Part shown: piece by piece, positions 52,570 through 61,228 of the stretch | Numbering within the stretch: position 1 is the first letter of the stretch | Layout of the letters: every line of letters starts with the position of its first letter | NCBI RefSeq assembly: GCF_004361815.1 | Contig: NZ_SNWA01000001.1 | Coordinates: 1,116,001-1,180,000, forward strand | DNA length: 64,000 nt | Source of the DNA: Paraburkholderia sp. BL10I2N1 | GTDB taxonomy: Bacteria; Pseudomonadota; Gammaproteobacteria; Burkholderiales; Burkholderiaceae | Reading direction: 5' to 3' | Made by a program: the position numbers and the translations under genes | Notes under the pieces: model-generated | Told to the model about the DNA's origin: nothing | What the model saw: only the letters and a program-made list of their open reading frames with translations | Database searches by the model: none

Positions 52570-53186
52570 GACAGCAACTCCTCGATCTGGGCGACCGCAG
52601 CCTTCGTAATCAGGATCTTCTTGAAGTAGATCAACGAGAGCGGGTCGGCGTAACGCGGCTCGACAACCGCCACGTGGGCGAGGTTGCGAGACGCGAGGTA
52701 CAGGTTTTCGTCAACCGTGTCGGTGATGACCAGCACGGAGTCGAGACCCATCGCCTTGAATTTTTCGGCCAGCAGCTTTGTCTTCGGTGCTTCGAGCGTC
52801 AGCTCGTCGACCACCGAGATACGGCCTTCGCGGGCCAGCTGCGAGAAGATCGAGCAGAGACCCGCACGATGCATCTTCTTGTTGACCTTGTGCGAAAAGT
52901 TTTCTTCCGGCGAATTCGGGAAAATGCGACCACCGCCGCGCCACAACGGGCTCGACGACATACCGGCACGGGCACGACCCGTACCCTTCTGGCGCCACGG
53001 CTTCTTGGTCGTGTGCTTGACCTGCTCACGATCCTTCTGCGCGCGGTTGCCGCTACGGGCATTCGCCTGGTAGGCCACTACGACCTGGTGAATCAGGGCT
53101 TCGTTGTAGTCACGGCCGAACACGACGTCCGACGCGCTAACAGCCGCACCTTCCTGACCATTGGCATTCAGGAGCTTAAGTTCCAT
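52566..53186 (-). CDS. rplD: 50S ribosomal protein L4
   Basis: A 206-residue L4 with the tunnel loop (about 45-95, [20 protein letters not shown]). In E. coli it represses its own S10 operon through the leader mRNA; here the operon arrangement differs (see the rplC promoter). It starts at the rplC stop with a one-base overlap. Confidence 0.98.
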   Translation of the reverse strand: MELKLLNANGQEGAAVSASDVVFGRDYNEALIHQVVVAYQANARSGNRAQKDREQVKHTTKKPWRQKGTGRARAGMSSSPLWRGGGRIFPNSPEENFSHKVNKKMHRAGLCSIFSQLAREGRISVVDELTLEAPKTKLLAEKFKAMGLDSVLVITDTVDENLYLASRNLAHVAVVEPRYADPLSLIYFKKILITKAAVAQIEELLS

Positions 53187-53845
53187 TATTTCGCTCCTTT
53201 CACGGCACGAGCCTTCACAGCCGGCGTCACGAAAACCTTGCCGCCCTTCGCACCGGGAACAGCACCCTTGACCAGCAACAGCTTGCGGTCTGCGTCGATA
53301 CGAGCGATTTCGAGGTTTTGCACCGTTACCGTATCGTCACCCATGTGACCGGTCATGCGCTTACCCGGGAAAACGCGACCCGGGTCCTGCGCCATACCGA
53401 TCGAGCCCGGCACGTTGTGCGAGCGCGAGTTACCGTGCGATGCACGGCCGGATGCGAAGTTGTAACGCTTGATGGTACCGGCGTAGCCCTTACCAATCGA
53501 CACGCCTTGCACGTCGACCTTCTGGCCCACTTCGAAAAGGTCGGGACCAACCACGGTGCCGCTCGACAGCTCGGCGGCCTTGGCGGCATCGATCTTGAAT
53601 TCTTTGAGGATTTCACCGGCTTCAACACCGGCTTTGGCGAGATGACCGGCCAGCGGCTTCGTCACACGCGATGCACGGCGCGTACCGAATGCAACCTGAA
53701 CGGCCGTGTAGCCGTCGGTTTCAACAGTCTTGATCTGCGTCACGCGGTTGTCGGACACGTCCAGCACGGTAACGGGAATCGAATCCCCTTCAGCCGTGAA
53801 GATACGGGTCATGCCAACCTTGCGACCTACGAGTCCAAGGCTCAT
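53186..53845 (-). CDS. rplC: 50S ribosomal protein L3
   Basis: A 219-residue L3 from the ATG at 53845 ([20 protein letters not shown]). The central loop [20 protein letters not shown] approaches the peptidyl transferase centre. It contains Gln151-type methylation context near [18 protein letters not shown]. Confidence 0.97.
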   Translation of the reverse strand: MSLGLVGRKVGMTRIFTAEGDSIPVTVLDVSDNRVTQIKTVETDGYTAVQVAFGTRRASRVTKPLAGHLAKAGVEAGEILKEFKIDAAKAAELSSGTVVGPDLFEVGQKVDVQGVSIGKGYAGTIKRYNFASGRASHGNSRSHNVPGSIGMAQDPGRVFPGKRMTGHMGDDTVTVQNLEIARIDADRKLLLVKGAVPGAKGGKVFVTPAVKARAVKGAK

Positions 53846-53941
53846 CGTTTTCTCCATTCCCGACTGCGATTGGTCGGGGCTAATTTACAAAATGCCAGCG
53901 TTTTTCGACTTGAAACGCACCGGCTTTTTTGCGCGAATGCG

Positions 53942-53983
53942 CGAAAAGCCTAATATTATAGCAAGGCTTTTCGTTTTCCGCAA
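53942..53983 (-). promoter_or_regulatory. promoter upstream of rplC with inverted repeat
   Basis: In the 188-base gap between rpsJ and rplC the minus strand has TTGCGG (53978-53983), a 17-base spacer and a perfect TATAAT (53955-53960). The arms CGAAAAGCC (53942-53950) and GGCTTTTCG (53965-53973) flank the -10 box symmetrically. The predicted leader is about 100 bases. This splits rpsJ from the rest of the S10 genes. Confidence 0.65.
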
Positions 53984-54033
53984 GCAATCAAAGACTTAGC
54001 GACACCCAACAAGCCGGATGTCGGCAGGAAGCC

Positions 54034-54345
54034 TTACTGCAGCTTGATCTCCACGTCCACGCCAGCCGGCAGGTCAAGCTTCATCAGCGCGTCGACGGTC
54101 TTGTCCGTCGGGTCGACGATGTCCATCAGGCGTTGGTGAGTACGGATTTCGAGCTGGTCGCGCGACGTCTTGTTGACGTGCGGCGAACGCAGGATGTCGA
54201 AACGCTGGATACGGGTCGGCAGGGGCACCGGACCGCGAACGATAGCGCCAGTCCGCTTTGCCGTATCAACGATTTCGGCTGCCGATTGATCGATCAGACG
54301 ATAGTCGAAAGCCTTCAGGCGAATGCGGATTTTCTGGTTCTGCAT
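54034..54345 (-). CDS. rpsJ: 30S ribosomal protein S10 / NusE
   Basis: A 103-residue S10 ([20 protein letters not shown]). Besides its 30S head role it is NusE in antitermination with NusB and NusG. It starts at the ATG at 54345; a 34-residue extension upstream is a frame artefact. It follows tuf by 128 bases, forming the end of the str operon. Confidence 0.97.
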   Translation of the reverse strand: MQNQKIRIRLKAFDYRLIDQSAAEIVDTAKRTGAIVRGPVPLPTRIQRFDILRSPHVNKTSRDQLEIRTHQRLMDIVDPTDKTVDALMKLDLPAGVDVEIKLQ

Positions 54346-54367
54346 GACGATTCCTTGTAAAGAGCGA

Positions 54368-54442
54368 GGCGGCGTTGCGCCACCAAACGAAAAAAGAACG
54401 TAGGACCAGACACCCACTGAGGGCGGGCGCCCGGTCCCGGGC
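54368..54442 (-). promoter_or_regulatory. structured leader between tuf and rpsJ
   Basis: Two hairpins occur in the 128-base tuf-rpsJ gap: GCCCG/CGGGC around GTCC (54429-54442) and GGCGGCG/CGCCACC with one mismatch (54368-54384). Between them on the minus strand is TTCTTTTTTCG. The first plus this T-run could act as a partial terminator for tuf. The assignment is weak. Confidence 0.35.
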
Positions 54443-54473
54443 ACCAATTACTGCAACTACAAAGTTCTCGATT

Positions 54474-55664
54474 TTACTCGATGATCTTGGCGACGACACC
54501 GGCGCCGACGGTACGGCCACCTTCACGGATGGCGAAGCGCAGGCCTTCTTCCATCGCGATCGGCGCGATCAGCTTCACCGTGATCGACACGTTGTCGCCC
54601 GGCATCACCATTTCCTTGTCCTTCGGCAACTCGATCGAACCCGTCACGTCCGTCGTCCGGAAGTAGAACTGCGGGCGATAGTTGTTGAAGAACGGCGTAT
54701 GACGACCGCCTTCGTCCTTGCTCAGCACGTACACTTCTGCCGTGAAGTGCGTGTGCGGCGTGATCGAACCCGGCTTGGCCAGCACCTGACCACGCTCCAC
54801 GTCTTCGCGCTTCGTGCCGCGCAGCAGGATACCCACGTTGTCGCCGGCCTGACCCTGGTCGAGCAGCTTGCGGAACATTTCCACGCCCGTGCAGGTCGTC
54901 TTCACCGTCGGCTTGATACCGACAATTTCGATTTCCTCGCCGACCTTCACCACGCCACGCTCCACGCGGCCCGTCACCACCGTGCCACGACCCGAGATCG
55001 AGAACACGTCTTCCACCGGCATCAGGAACGCACCGTCAACTGCGCGCTCCGGCGTCGGGATGTACGTGTCCAGCGCGTCAGCCAGGTTCATGATCGCCAC
55101 TTCACCCAGTTCGCCCTTGTCGCCTTCCAGCGCCAGCTTGGCCGAACCCTTGATGATCGGCGTCTCGTCGCCCGGGAAGTCGTACTTCGACAACAGCTCG
55201 CGCACTTCCATTTCCACCAGCTCGAGCAGCTCGGCGTCGTCCACCATGTCGCACTTGTTCAGGAACACGATGATGTACGGCACACCAACCTGACGCGCCA
55301 GCAGGATGTGCTCACGCGTTTGCGGCATCGGACCGTCTGCAGCCGAGCACACCAGGATTGCGCCGTCCATCTGCGCTGCGCCCGTGATCATGTTCTTCAC
55401 ATAGTCAGCGTGGCCCGGGCAGTCGACGTGGGCATAGTGGCGGTTCGCCGTTTCGTATTCCACGTGCGCCGTGTTGATCGTGATACCGCGTGCCTTTTCT
55501 TCCGGCGCCGCGTCGATCTGGTCGTATGCCTTCGCTTCGCCGCCGAACTTCGCGGTCAGAACCGTCGTGATCGCTGCCGTCAGCGTGGTCTTGCCATGAT
55601 CAACGTGACCAATCGTGCCGACGTTCACGTGCGGCTTGGTCCGCTCGAATTTACCTTTAGCCAT
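54474..55664 (-). CDS. tuf: elongation factor Tu
   Basis: A 396-residue EF-Tu ([20 protein letters not shown]3 [14 protein letters not shown]4 [10 protein letters not shown]). It carries aminoacyl-tRNA to the ribosome. The kirromycin-contact Ala and C-terminal domain look standard. It is 48 bases after fusA. A second tuf copy usually exists in Burkholderiaceae near secE, outside this window. Confidence 0.98.
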   Translation of the reverse strand: MAKGKFERTKPHVNVGTIGHVDHGKTTLTAAITTVLTAKFGGEAKAYDQIDAAPEEKARGITINTAHVEYETANRHYAHVDCPGHADYVKNMITGAAQMDGAILVCSAADGPMPQTREHILLARQVGVPYIIVFLNKCDMVDDAELLELVEMEVRELLSKYDFPGDETPIIKGSAKLALEGDKGELGEVAIMNLADALDTYIPTPERAVDGAFLMPVEDVFSISGRGTVVTGRVERGVVKVGEEIEIVGIKPTVKTTCTGVEMFRKLLDQGQAGDNVGILLRGTKREDVERGQVLAKPGSITPHTHFTAEVYVLSKDEGGRHTPFFNNYRPQFYFRTTDVTGSIELPKDKEMVMPGDNVSITVKLIAPIAMEEGLRFAIREGGRTVGAGVVAKIIE

Positions 55665-55712
55665 GTTTCTCTTCTTTCAAAAAAGTTGAATGGGATGTGA
55701 CGTGTCGCCTGC

Positions 55713-57815
55713 TTACTTCGACTTCGCGTTGATGATCGCTTCGGAGACGTTACGCGGCGCTTCGGAGTAGTGCTTGAACTCCATCGTGTACGTCGCACGA
55801 CCCTGCGTCAACGAACGCAGCGACGTCGAGTAGCCGAACATTTCCGACAGCGGGACTTCTGCGCGAACGATCTTGCCACCGCCAACCATGTCGTCCATGC
55901 CCTGAACGATACCGCGACGACCCGACAGGTCGCCCATCACGTTGCCCATGTAGTCTTCCGGCGTTTCGACCTCGACGGCCATCATCGGCTCGAGGATAAC
56001 CGGGCTCGCCTTGCGCATTGCTTCCTTGAACGCCATCGAACCGGCCATGCGGAACGCGTTTTCGTTCGAGTCAACATCGTGGTACGAGCCGAACGTCAGG
56101 TGAACCTTCACGTCAACGACCGGGAAACCTGCCAGCACGCCAGCCTTCAGCGTTTCCTGGATACCTTTGTCGACTGCCGGGATGTATTCACGCGGAATCA
56201 CACCGCCCTTGATTTCGTCCAGGAACTCGTAGCCCTTGCCTTGCTCGTTCGGCTCGAGCGTGATGACCGCGTGGCCATACTGGCCGCGACCACCCGACTG
56301 CTTGACGAACTTGCCGTCGACGTCTTCCGCCTTGCTGCGGATCGTTTCGCGGTAAGCCACCTGCGGCTTGCCGACCGTCGCTTCGACGCCGAATTCACGC
56401 TTCATCCGGTCGACCAGAATTTCGAGGTGCAGCTCGCCCATACCCGAAATAATCGTTTGCCCCGATTCCTCGTCCGTTTGAACACGGAACGACGGATCTT
56501 CCTGAGCCAGACGATTGAGCGCCAGACCCATTTTTTCCTGGTCCGGCTTCGTCTTCGGCTCAACAGCCTGCGAAATCACCGGTTCCGGGAAAATCATGCG
56601 TTCGAGCACGATCGGGTTTTGCGGATCGCACAGCGTGTCGCCGGTGGTCGCGTCTTTCAGGCCAACTGCCGCAGCGATGTCGCCTGCGCGCACTTCCTTG
56701 ATTTCTTCGCGCTGGTTTGCGTGCATCTGCAGAATACGACCCAGACGCTCCTTCTTGTCCTTCGTCGCGTTCAGCACCGTGTCGCCAGAATTAACGACGC
56801 CGGAATACACGCGGAAGAAGATCAGCTGGCCGACGAACGGGTCGGTCATGATCTTGAATGCCAGTGCCGCGAACTTTTCGTCGTCAGCGGCGCGGCGCTC
56901 ACCCTTTTCACCGTTTTCGAGCTCGCCGGTAACCGGCGGGATGTCGATCGGCGACGGCAGGAAATCGAGCACGGCGTCCAGCATCCGTTGCACGCCCTTG
57001 TTCTTGAAGGCGGTGCCGCACAGCATCGGCTGGATTTCGCAAGCGATCGTCCGGTCGCGCAAACCCTTGATGATTTCCTCTTCCGTCAGCTCACCCGACT
57101 CGAGGTACTTGTTCATCAGATCTTCGCTCGACTCAGCCGCAGCTTCGACCATCTTTTCACGCCATTCATTGCACGAGTCGACGAGTTCCGCCGGAATCTC
57201 TTCGTACGAGAACTTCGTGCCTTGGGACGCTTCGTCCCAAATGATCGCTTTCATTTTCAGCAGATCAACGACGCCCGTGAACGTTTCTTCAGCACCGATA
57301 GGCACCACGACCGGAACCGGGTTCGCCTTCAGACGCAGCTTCAGCTGGTCGTAGACCTTGAAGAAGTTCGCGCCGGTACGGTCCATCTTGTTGATGAATG
57401 CGAGACGGGGAACCTTGTACTTGTTTGCCTGGCGCCACACGGTTTCCGACTGCGGTTGCACGCCGCCCACTGCGCAGTACACCATGCATGCGCCATCGAG
57501 CACGCGCATCGAGCGCTCAACTTCAATCGTGAAGTCAACGTGGCCCGGGGTGTCGATGATGTTGATGCGGTGTTCAGGGCGATCGCCTGCCATGCCCTTC
57601 CAGAAGGCGGTCGTAGCAGCGGACGTGATGGTAATACCACGCTCCTGCTCCTGCTCCATCCAGTCCATTGTTGCTGCGCCGTCGTGCACTTCACCAATCT
57701 TGTGGTTCACGCCGGTGTAGAACAGGATGCGCTCGGTCGTCGTCGTTTTGCCGGCGTCGATGTGAGCGCTAATACCGATATTGCGGTAGCGCTCGATAGG
57801 TGTCTTGCGAGCCAC
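55713..57815 (-). CDS. fusA: elongation factor G
   Basis: A 700-residue translocase GTPase ([52 protein letters not shown]) with domains II-V and domain IV loop [15 protein letters not shown]. It lies in the str operon between rpsG and tuf. Burkholderia often have a second fusA; this one is the ribosomal-cluster copy. Confidence 0.98.
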   Translation of the reverse strand: MARKTPIERYRNIGISAHIDAGKTTTTERILFYTGVNHKIGEVHDGAATMDWMEQEQERGITITSAATTAFWKGMAGDRPEHRINIIDTPGHVDFTIEVERSMRVLDGACMVYCAVGGVQPQSETVWRQANKYKVPRLAFINKMDRTGANFFKVYDQLKLRLKANPVPVVVPIGAEETFTGVVDLLKMKAIIWDEASQGTKFSYEEIPAELVDSCNEWREKMVEAAAESSEDLMNKYLESGELTEEEIIKGLRDRTIACEIQPMLCGTAFKNKGVQRMLDAVLDFLPSPIDIPPVTGELENGEKGERRAADDEKFAALAFKIMTDPFVGQLIFFRVYSGVVNSGDTVLNATKDKKERLGRILQMHANQREEIKEVRAGDIAAAVGLKDATTGDTLCDPQNPIVLERMIFPEPVISQAVEPKTKPDQEKMGLALNRLAQEDPSFRVQTDEESGQTIISGMGELHLEILVDRMKREFGVEATVGKPQVAYRETIRSKAEDVDGKFVKQSGGRGQYGHAVITLEPNEQGKGYEFLDEIKGGVIPREYIPAVDKGIQETLKAGVLAGFPVVDVKVHLTFGSYHDVDSNENAFRMAGSMAFKEAMRKASPVILEPMMAVEVETPEDYMGNVMGDLSGRRGIVQGMDDMVGGGKIVRAEVPLSEMFGYSTSLRSLTQGRATYTMEFKHYSEAPRNVSEAIINAKSK

Positions 57816-57865
57816 TTTGATCCTCTATTGGGATGGCGCGATGCGAAAAGATACTCATCGCGCTG

Positions 57866-57906
57866 TAACACAAACGGGCGAGGCGCTTTGTAAGCGCACC
57901 CGCCCG
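57866..57906 (-). terminator. GC-rich hairpin in the rpsG-fusA gap (possible attenuator)
   Basis: CGGGCG (57875-57880) pairs with CGCCCG (57901-57906), enclosing GCGCTT/AAGCGC (57883-57888 with 57892-57897). On the minus strand GTTTGTGTT follows, a poor T-run. A second hairpin, CGCGATG with CATCGCG in the 57836-57863 area, lies closer to fusA. These may attenuate or regulate fusA-tuf relative to rpsLG. Confidence 0.4.
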
Positions 57907-57949
57907 GAATTTCTTTCCGATTTCTTCAGCTAACCCGGGGTCGGGAGGC

Positions 57950-58420
57950 TTAGAAACGGAAGTGCGAGAACGCCTTGTTGGCTTCTGCCATCCGGTGAAC
58001 TTCGTCGCGCTTCTTCATCGCGCCACCACGGCCTTCGGCCGCTTCGCTCAGTTCACCCGCCAGACGCAGGGCCATCGACTTCTCGCTGCGCTTTTTCGCA
58101 GCCTCGCGCAGCCAACGCATCGCCAATGCCATACGACGCGACGGACGCACTTCGACCGGAACTTGATAGTTCGCACCACCAACGCGTCGGCTCTTCACTT
58201 CGACCACCGGCTTCACGTTGTTGAGCGCTACCGTGAACACTTCCAGCGGGTCCTTGCCACCCTTGGTCTGGATCTGTTCAAAAGCGCCGTACACGATACG
58301 CTCGGCAACCGACTTCTTGCCGGAGAGCATCAGCACGTTCATGAACTTGGCTACATCTACGTTACCGAACTTCGGATCCGGCAACACTTCCCGCTTGGGG
58401 ACTTCGCGACGACGCGGCAT
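57950..58420 (-). CDS. rpsG: 30S ribosomal protein S7
   Basis: A 156-residue S7 ([20 protein letters not shown]). It nucleates assembly of the 30S head and in E. coli is the autorepressor of the str operon. The 178-base rpsL-rpsG gap upstream has no clear promoter and may hold the S7 target. Confidence 0.98.
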   Translation of the reverse strand: MPRRREVPKREVLPDPKFGNVDVAKFMNVLMLSGKKSVAERIVYGAFEQIQTKGGKDPLEVFTVALNNVKPVVEVKSRRVGGANYQVPVEVRPSRRMALAMRWLREAAKKRSEKSMALRLAGELSEAAEGRGGAMKKRDEVHRMAEANKAFSHFRF

Positions 58421-58598
58421 GTTTCTTCCTTTACCTTTTCAGTTGGAGCTATTTCAGCCCCGCGGCCACCAACTAACCCGATTCATCTCTTACGACTTAC
58501 CAGCCTGGTCGGGTGACCACTTACTCGACAGCACCGGCTAATCCGGCACCACCGCCATTACCGCCCTTTCAGGCGACCTGAAACTTCTGACTGGCAGC

Positions 58599-58979
58599 TT
58601 ACTTGCCGGCCTTGGCACGCTTCGCACCGTACTTCGAGCGAGCCTGCTTACGATCCTTGACGCCCTGGGTATCCAGCGAGCCACGAACCATGTGGTAACG
58701 CACGCCCGGCAAGTCCTTCACACGGCCGCCGCGAATCAGCACGACCGAGTGTTCCTGCAGGTTGTGGCCTTCACCACCGATGTACGAAATCACTTCGAAG
58801 CCGTTCGTCAGACGCACCTTGGCGACCTTACGAAGTGCCGAGTTCGGCTTCTTCGGCGTCGTGGTGTACACACGGGTGCACACGCCGCGACGCTGGGGGC
58901 AGTCCTGCAAAGCCGGGCTCTTGCTCTTCACTGTTTCCGAAGCGCGGCCTTTGCGAACCAGTTGATTGATGGTTGGCAT
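58599..58979 (-). CDS. rpsL: 30S ribosomal protein S12
   Basis: A 126-residue S12 of the decoding centre. The two streptomycin-critical regions read [17 protein letters not shown] and [13 protein letters not shown], both with the wild-type lysines, so no streptomycin-resistance mutation is visible. It also keeps the aspartate in KDLPGVRY that is methylthiolated in many bacteria. It is the first gene of the str operon. Confidence 0.98.
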   Translation of the reverse strand: MPTINQLVRKGRASETVKSKSPALQDCPQRRGVCTRVYTTTPKKPNSALRKVAKVRLTNGFEVISYIGGEGHNLQEHSVVLIRGGRVKDLPGVRYHMVRGSLDTQGVKDRKQARSKYGAKRAKAGK

Positions 58980-59116
58980 TGTTTATTCCTGAAATTGAAC
59001 AAAATCGACGCATCTGTTTCCGGGCAAAGCAGAAACGATTGCGCATCGAACTCCGATTCCCTACACCTGCTGCGAATCGACTTCGCACACAGGCATTCCA
59101 AGAACCGGAACCTAGC

Positions 59117-59146
59117 ATAATATTCCGAAAATGCTAAGGGAGTCAA
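59117..59146 (-). promoter_or_regulatory. str operon promoter
   Basis: On the minus strand TTGACT (59141-59146) and TATTAT (59117-59122) are separated by 18 bases, matching the sigma-70 consensus at five of six positions each. The start of rpsL is 138 bases downstream. It lies in the recQ-rpsL gap, which otherwise shows no gene. Confidence 0.65.
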
Positions 59147-59188
59147 CAGCTTGCGAGGATTTGCGCCTCCGCCGGTAGCCGGTCCGTG

Positions 59189-61036
59189 TCAATCGGCGCC
59201 GACGACTTCGAGCAACTCCTCCCCGAACCGGTCGAGTTTGCGAGCGCCCATGCCCGGAATGTGGCGCAAATCGTCTATCGTCCCCGGATCGCTGCGCGCG
59301 ATTTCAGCGAGCGTGGCATCGTGAAAAATCACGTAAGCGGGCACACCGTCGCTTTTGGCAGTTTCGGTCCGCCATGCGCGTAGTCGCTCCCAGCGGGCTC
59401 GCTCGCGCGGGCCCATGCCGAGCGTCGGATCGGCGCGTTCACTTGTACGGCCGGACGACTGGCGGGTCCGGACAGGTTTTACGTAACGGCGCAGGGTGAC
59501 CTTCTGTTCGCCCTTCAGTACCGCTTTGCTCGCCTCGGTGAGCACAAGGGAGCCGTAGCCCTCGTGATCCACTGTCAGAAAACCGAATGCGACCAGTTGC
59601 CGGAAGACGGCACGCCATTCCGGTTCCGAAAGCGCCGCGCCTATGCCAAATGTACTCAACTGGTCGTGTCCGCGCTGCAGAATCTTCTCACTGCGATTCC
59701 CGCGCAGGATGTCGATCAGGTGGCCGGCGCCGAAATGGAAGCCGCTCGCGCGCTGCGCCCGGAATACGCACGAAAGGGCCATCTGCGCCTCACGTGTCGC
59801 GTCCCATGCGGCTGGCGGCTCAAGGCAAGTATCACAGTTGCCGCAAGGTTGACTCGATTCGCCGAAATAGGCGAGCAGGCGCACCCGCCGGCACGATGCC
59901 GTTTCGCACAAACCGAGCAGCGCGTCCAGCTTGCCGGTCTGAACGCGTTTGTGGGCATCGTCAGCGTCGGATTCGTCGATCATCTTGCGCTGCTGCACGA
60001 CATCCCCGAGACCGTACGACATCCAGGCGTTCGCTGGCATACCGTCGCGACCGGCGCGGCCGGTTTCCTGGTAATAGCCCTCGACGCTCTTCGGCAGATC
60101 CAGATGCGCGACGAAACGAACGTCGGGTTTGTCGATGCCCATGCCGAAAGCGATCGTTGCGCACATGACGATCCCCTCTTCCCGCTGGAACATCTCCTGG
60201 TGCTTCTGACGGACTTCGAAGTCCATTCCGGCGTGATAGGGCAACGCGCGCACGCCCTGCCCCTTCAACCAGTCGGCGGTTTCCTCCACCTTGCGGCGCG
60301 ACAGACAGTAGACGACGCCAGCGTCGGTCGTTCCGTCTGGCTTCGAATGTTCTGCTCGAATGAAGTCCAGCAACTGCGCACGCGCGTTGTCCTTTTCCGC
60401 GATCCGGTATCGGATGTTTGGCCGATCGAAGCTGGACACGAAGATTCGGGCGTCCTCCAGCGCGAGACGCTGCACGATCTCTTCGCGCGTAATCGCGTCT
60501 GCTGTGGCTGTCAGCGCAATGCGCGGCACCGCCGGAAACCGCTCATGCAGCACCGACAACTGAATGTATTCGGGACGGAAATCGTGTCCCCATTGCGACA
60601 CGCAATGTGCTTCGTCGATCGCGAAGAGTCCAATGCGCGCCCGCTCGAGCAATTCAAGAAAGCGCGGCGTCATCAAACGCTCCGGTGCAACGTAGAGCAG
60701 GTCGATCTCACCCTCGCGCAACGCTCGCTCTGTGGCGGCCGCTTCGGCACCGGACAGCGTCGAATTGAGGTAAGCCGCTCGCACGCCAACTTCAGTGAGC
60801 GCCGCGACCTGATCCTGCATCAGTGCGATGAGCGGTGACACGACAATACCGGCGCCCAGCCCCGCCTCGCGACGAACCAGTGACGGAATCTGGTAGCAGA
60901 GCGATTTGCCGCCGCCCGTCGGCATCAGGACGAGCGAATCTCCGCCGGCCGCGACGTGTTCGACGATCTCGCCCTGCTGCCCTCGGAACGCGGGGTAACC
61001 AAAAACTTCGTTAAGAATTTCGAGGGAGCGGGACAT
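59189..61036 (-). CDS. recQ: ATP-dependent DNA helicase RecQ
   Basis: A 615-residue 3'-5' helicase with Walker A ([16 protein letters not shown]), DEAH box ([20 protein letters not shown]), RecA2 motifs ([27 protein letters not shown]), the zinc-binding RQC Cys set ([22 protein letters not shown]) and a C-terminal HRDC domain (about 525-605). It unwinds recombination and replication-fork intermediates. It lies on the same strand between rpoC and rpsL. Confidence 0.97.
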   Translation of the reverse strand: MSRSLEILNEVFGYPAFRGQQGEIVEHVAAGGDSLVLMPTGGGKSLCYQIPSLVRREAGLGAGIVVSPLIALMQDQVAALTEVGVRAAYLNSTLSGAEAAATERALREGEIDLLYVAPERLMTPRFLELLERARIGLFAIDEAHCVSQWGHDFRPEYIQLSVLHERFPAVPRIALTATADAITREEIVQRLALEDARIFVSSFDRPNIRYRIAEKDNARAQLLDFIRAEHSKPDGTTDAGVVYCLSRRKVEETADWLKGQGVRALPYHAGMDFEVRQKHQEMFQREEGIVMCATIAFGMGIDKPDVRFVAHLDLPKSVEGYYQETGRAGRDGMPANAWMSYGLGDVVQQRKMIDESDADDAHKRVQTGKLDALLGLCETASCRRVRLLAYFGESSQPCGNCDTCLEPPAAWDATREAQMALSCVFRAQRASGFHFGAGHLIDILRGNRSEKILQRGHDQLSTFGIGAALSEPEWRAVFRQLVAFGFLTVDHEGYGSLVLTEASKAVLKGEQKVTLRRYVKPVRTRQSSGRTSERADPTLGMGPRERARWERLRAWRTETAKSDGVPAYVIFHDATLAEIARSDPGTIDDLRHIPGMGARKLDRFGEELLEVVGAD

Positions 61037-61156
61037 GAATTAGGAAGGAGACAACCAATTGCCGATGAGCCGGATTTTACCAACGCATTTGGCTCCCGCC
61101 CGCACGTCGTGCGAACGTTAGTCAACTGGCCGATAAACGGGAGCAAAAGCGGGCAT

Positions 61157-61190
61157 AAAAAAAGCCGCTCAGTCGAAACTGAGCGGCTTC
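61157..61190 (-). terminator. terminator of the rpoBC transcript
   Basis: GCCGCTCAGT (61164-61173) pairs perfectly with ACTGAGCGGC (61178-61187) around CGAA. On the minus strand a run of seven T follows. It lies about 40 bases after the rpoC stop and before recQ. Confidence 0.92.
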
Positions 61191-61228
61191 GCTGGCTGGT
61201 GAGGCCAGGCGGCTTGCGCCGCCCGGAC

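Noticed and set aside
54375..55700. 441-codon plus-strand frame opposite tuf
   Set aside because: Antisense shadow; His/Arg-rich, no motif, covers tuf exactly.
55713..57815. Fusidic acid resistance in fusA or streptomycin resistance in rpsL
   Set aside because: The rpsL lysines are wild type; no fusA change can be judged without an alignment, so no resistance claim is made.
55770..57893. 707-codon open frame on the plus strand covering all of fusA
   Set aside because: It mirrors fusA codon by codon in a GC-rich gene. It has a Arg/His/Leu-rich composition with no recognisable domain. Codon bias of the real gene explains the absence of stops.
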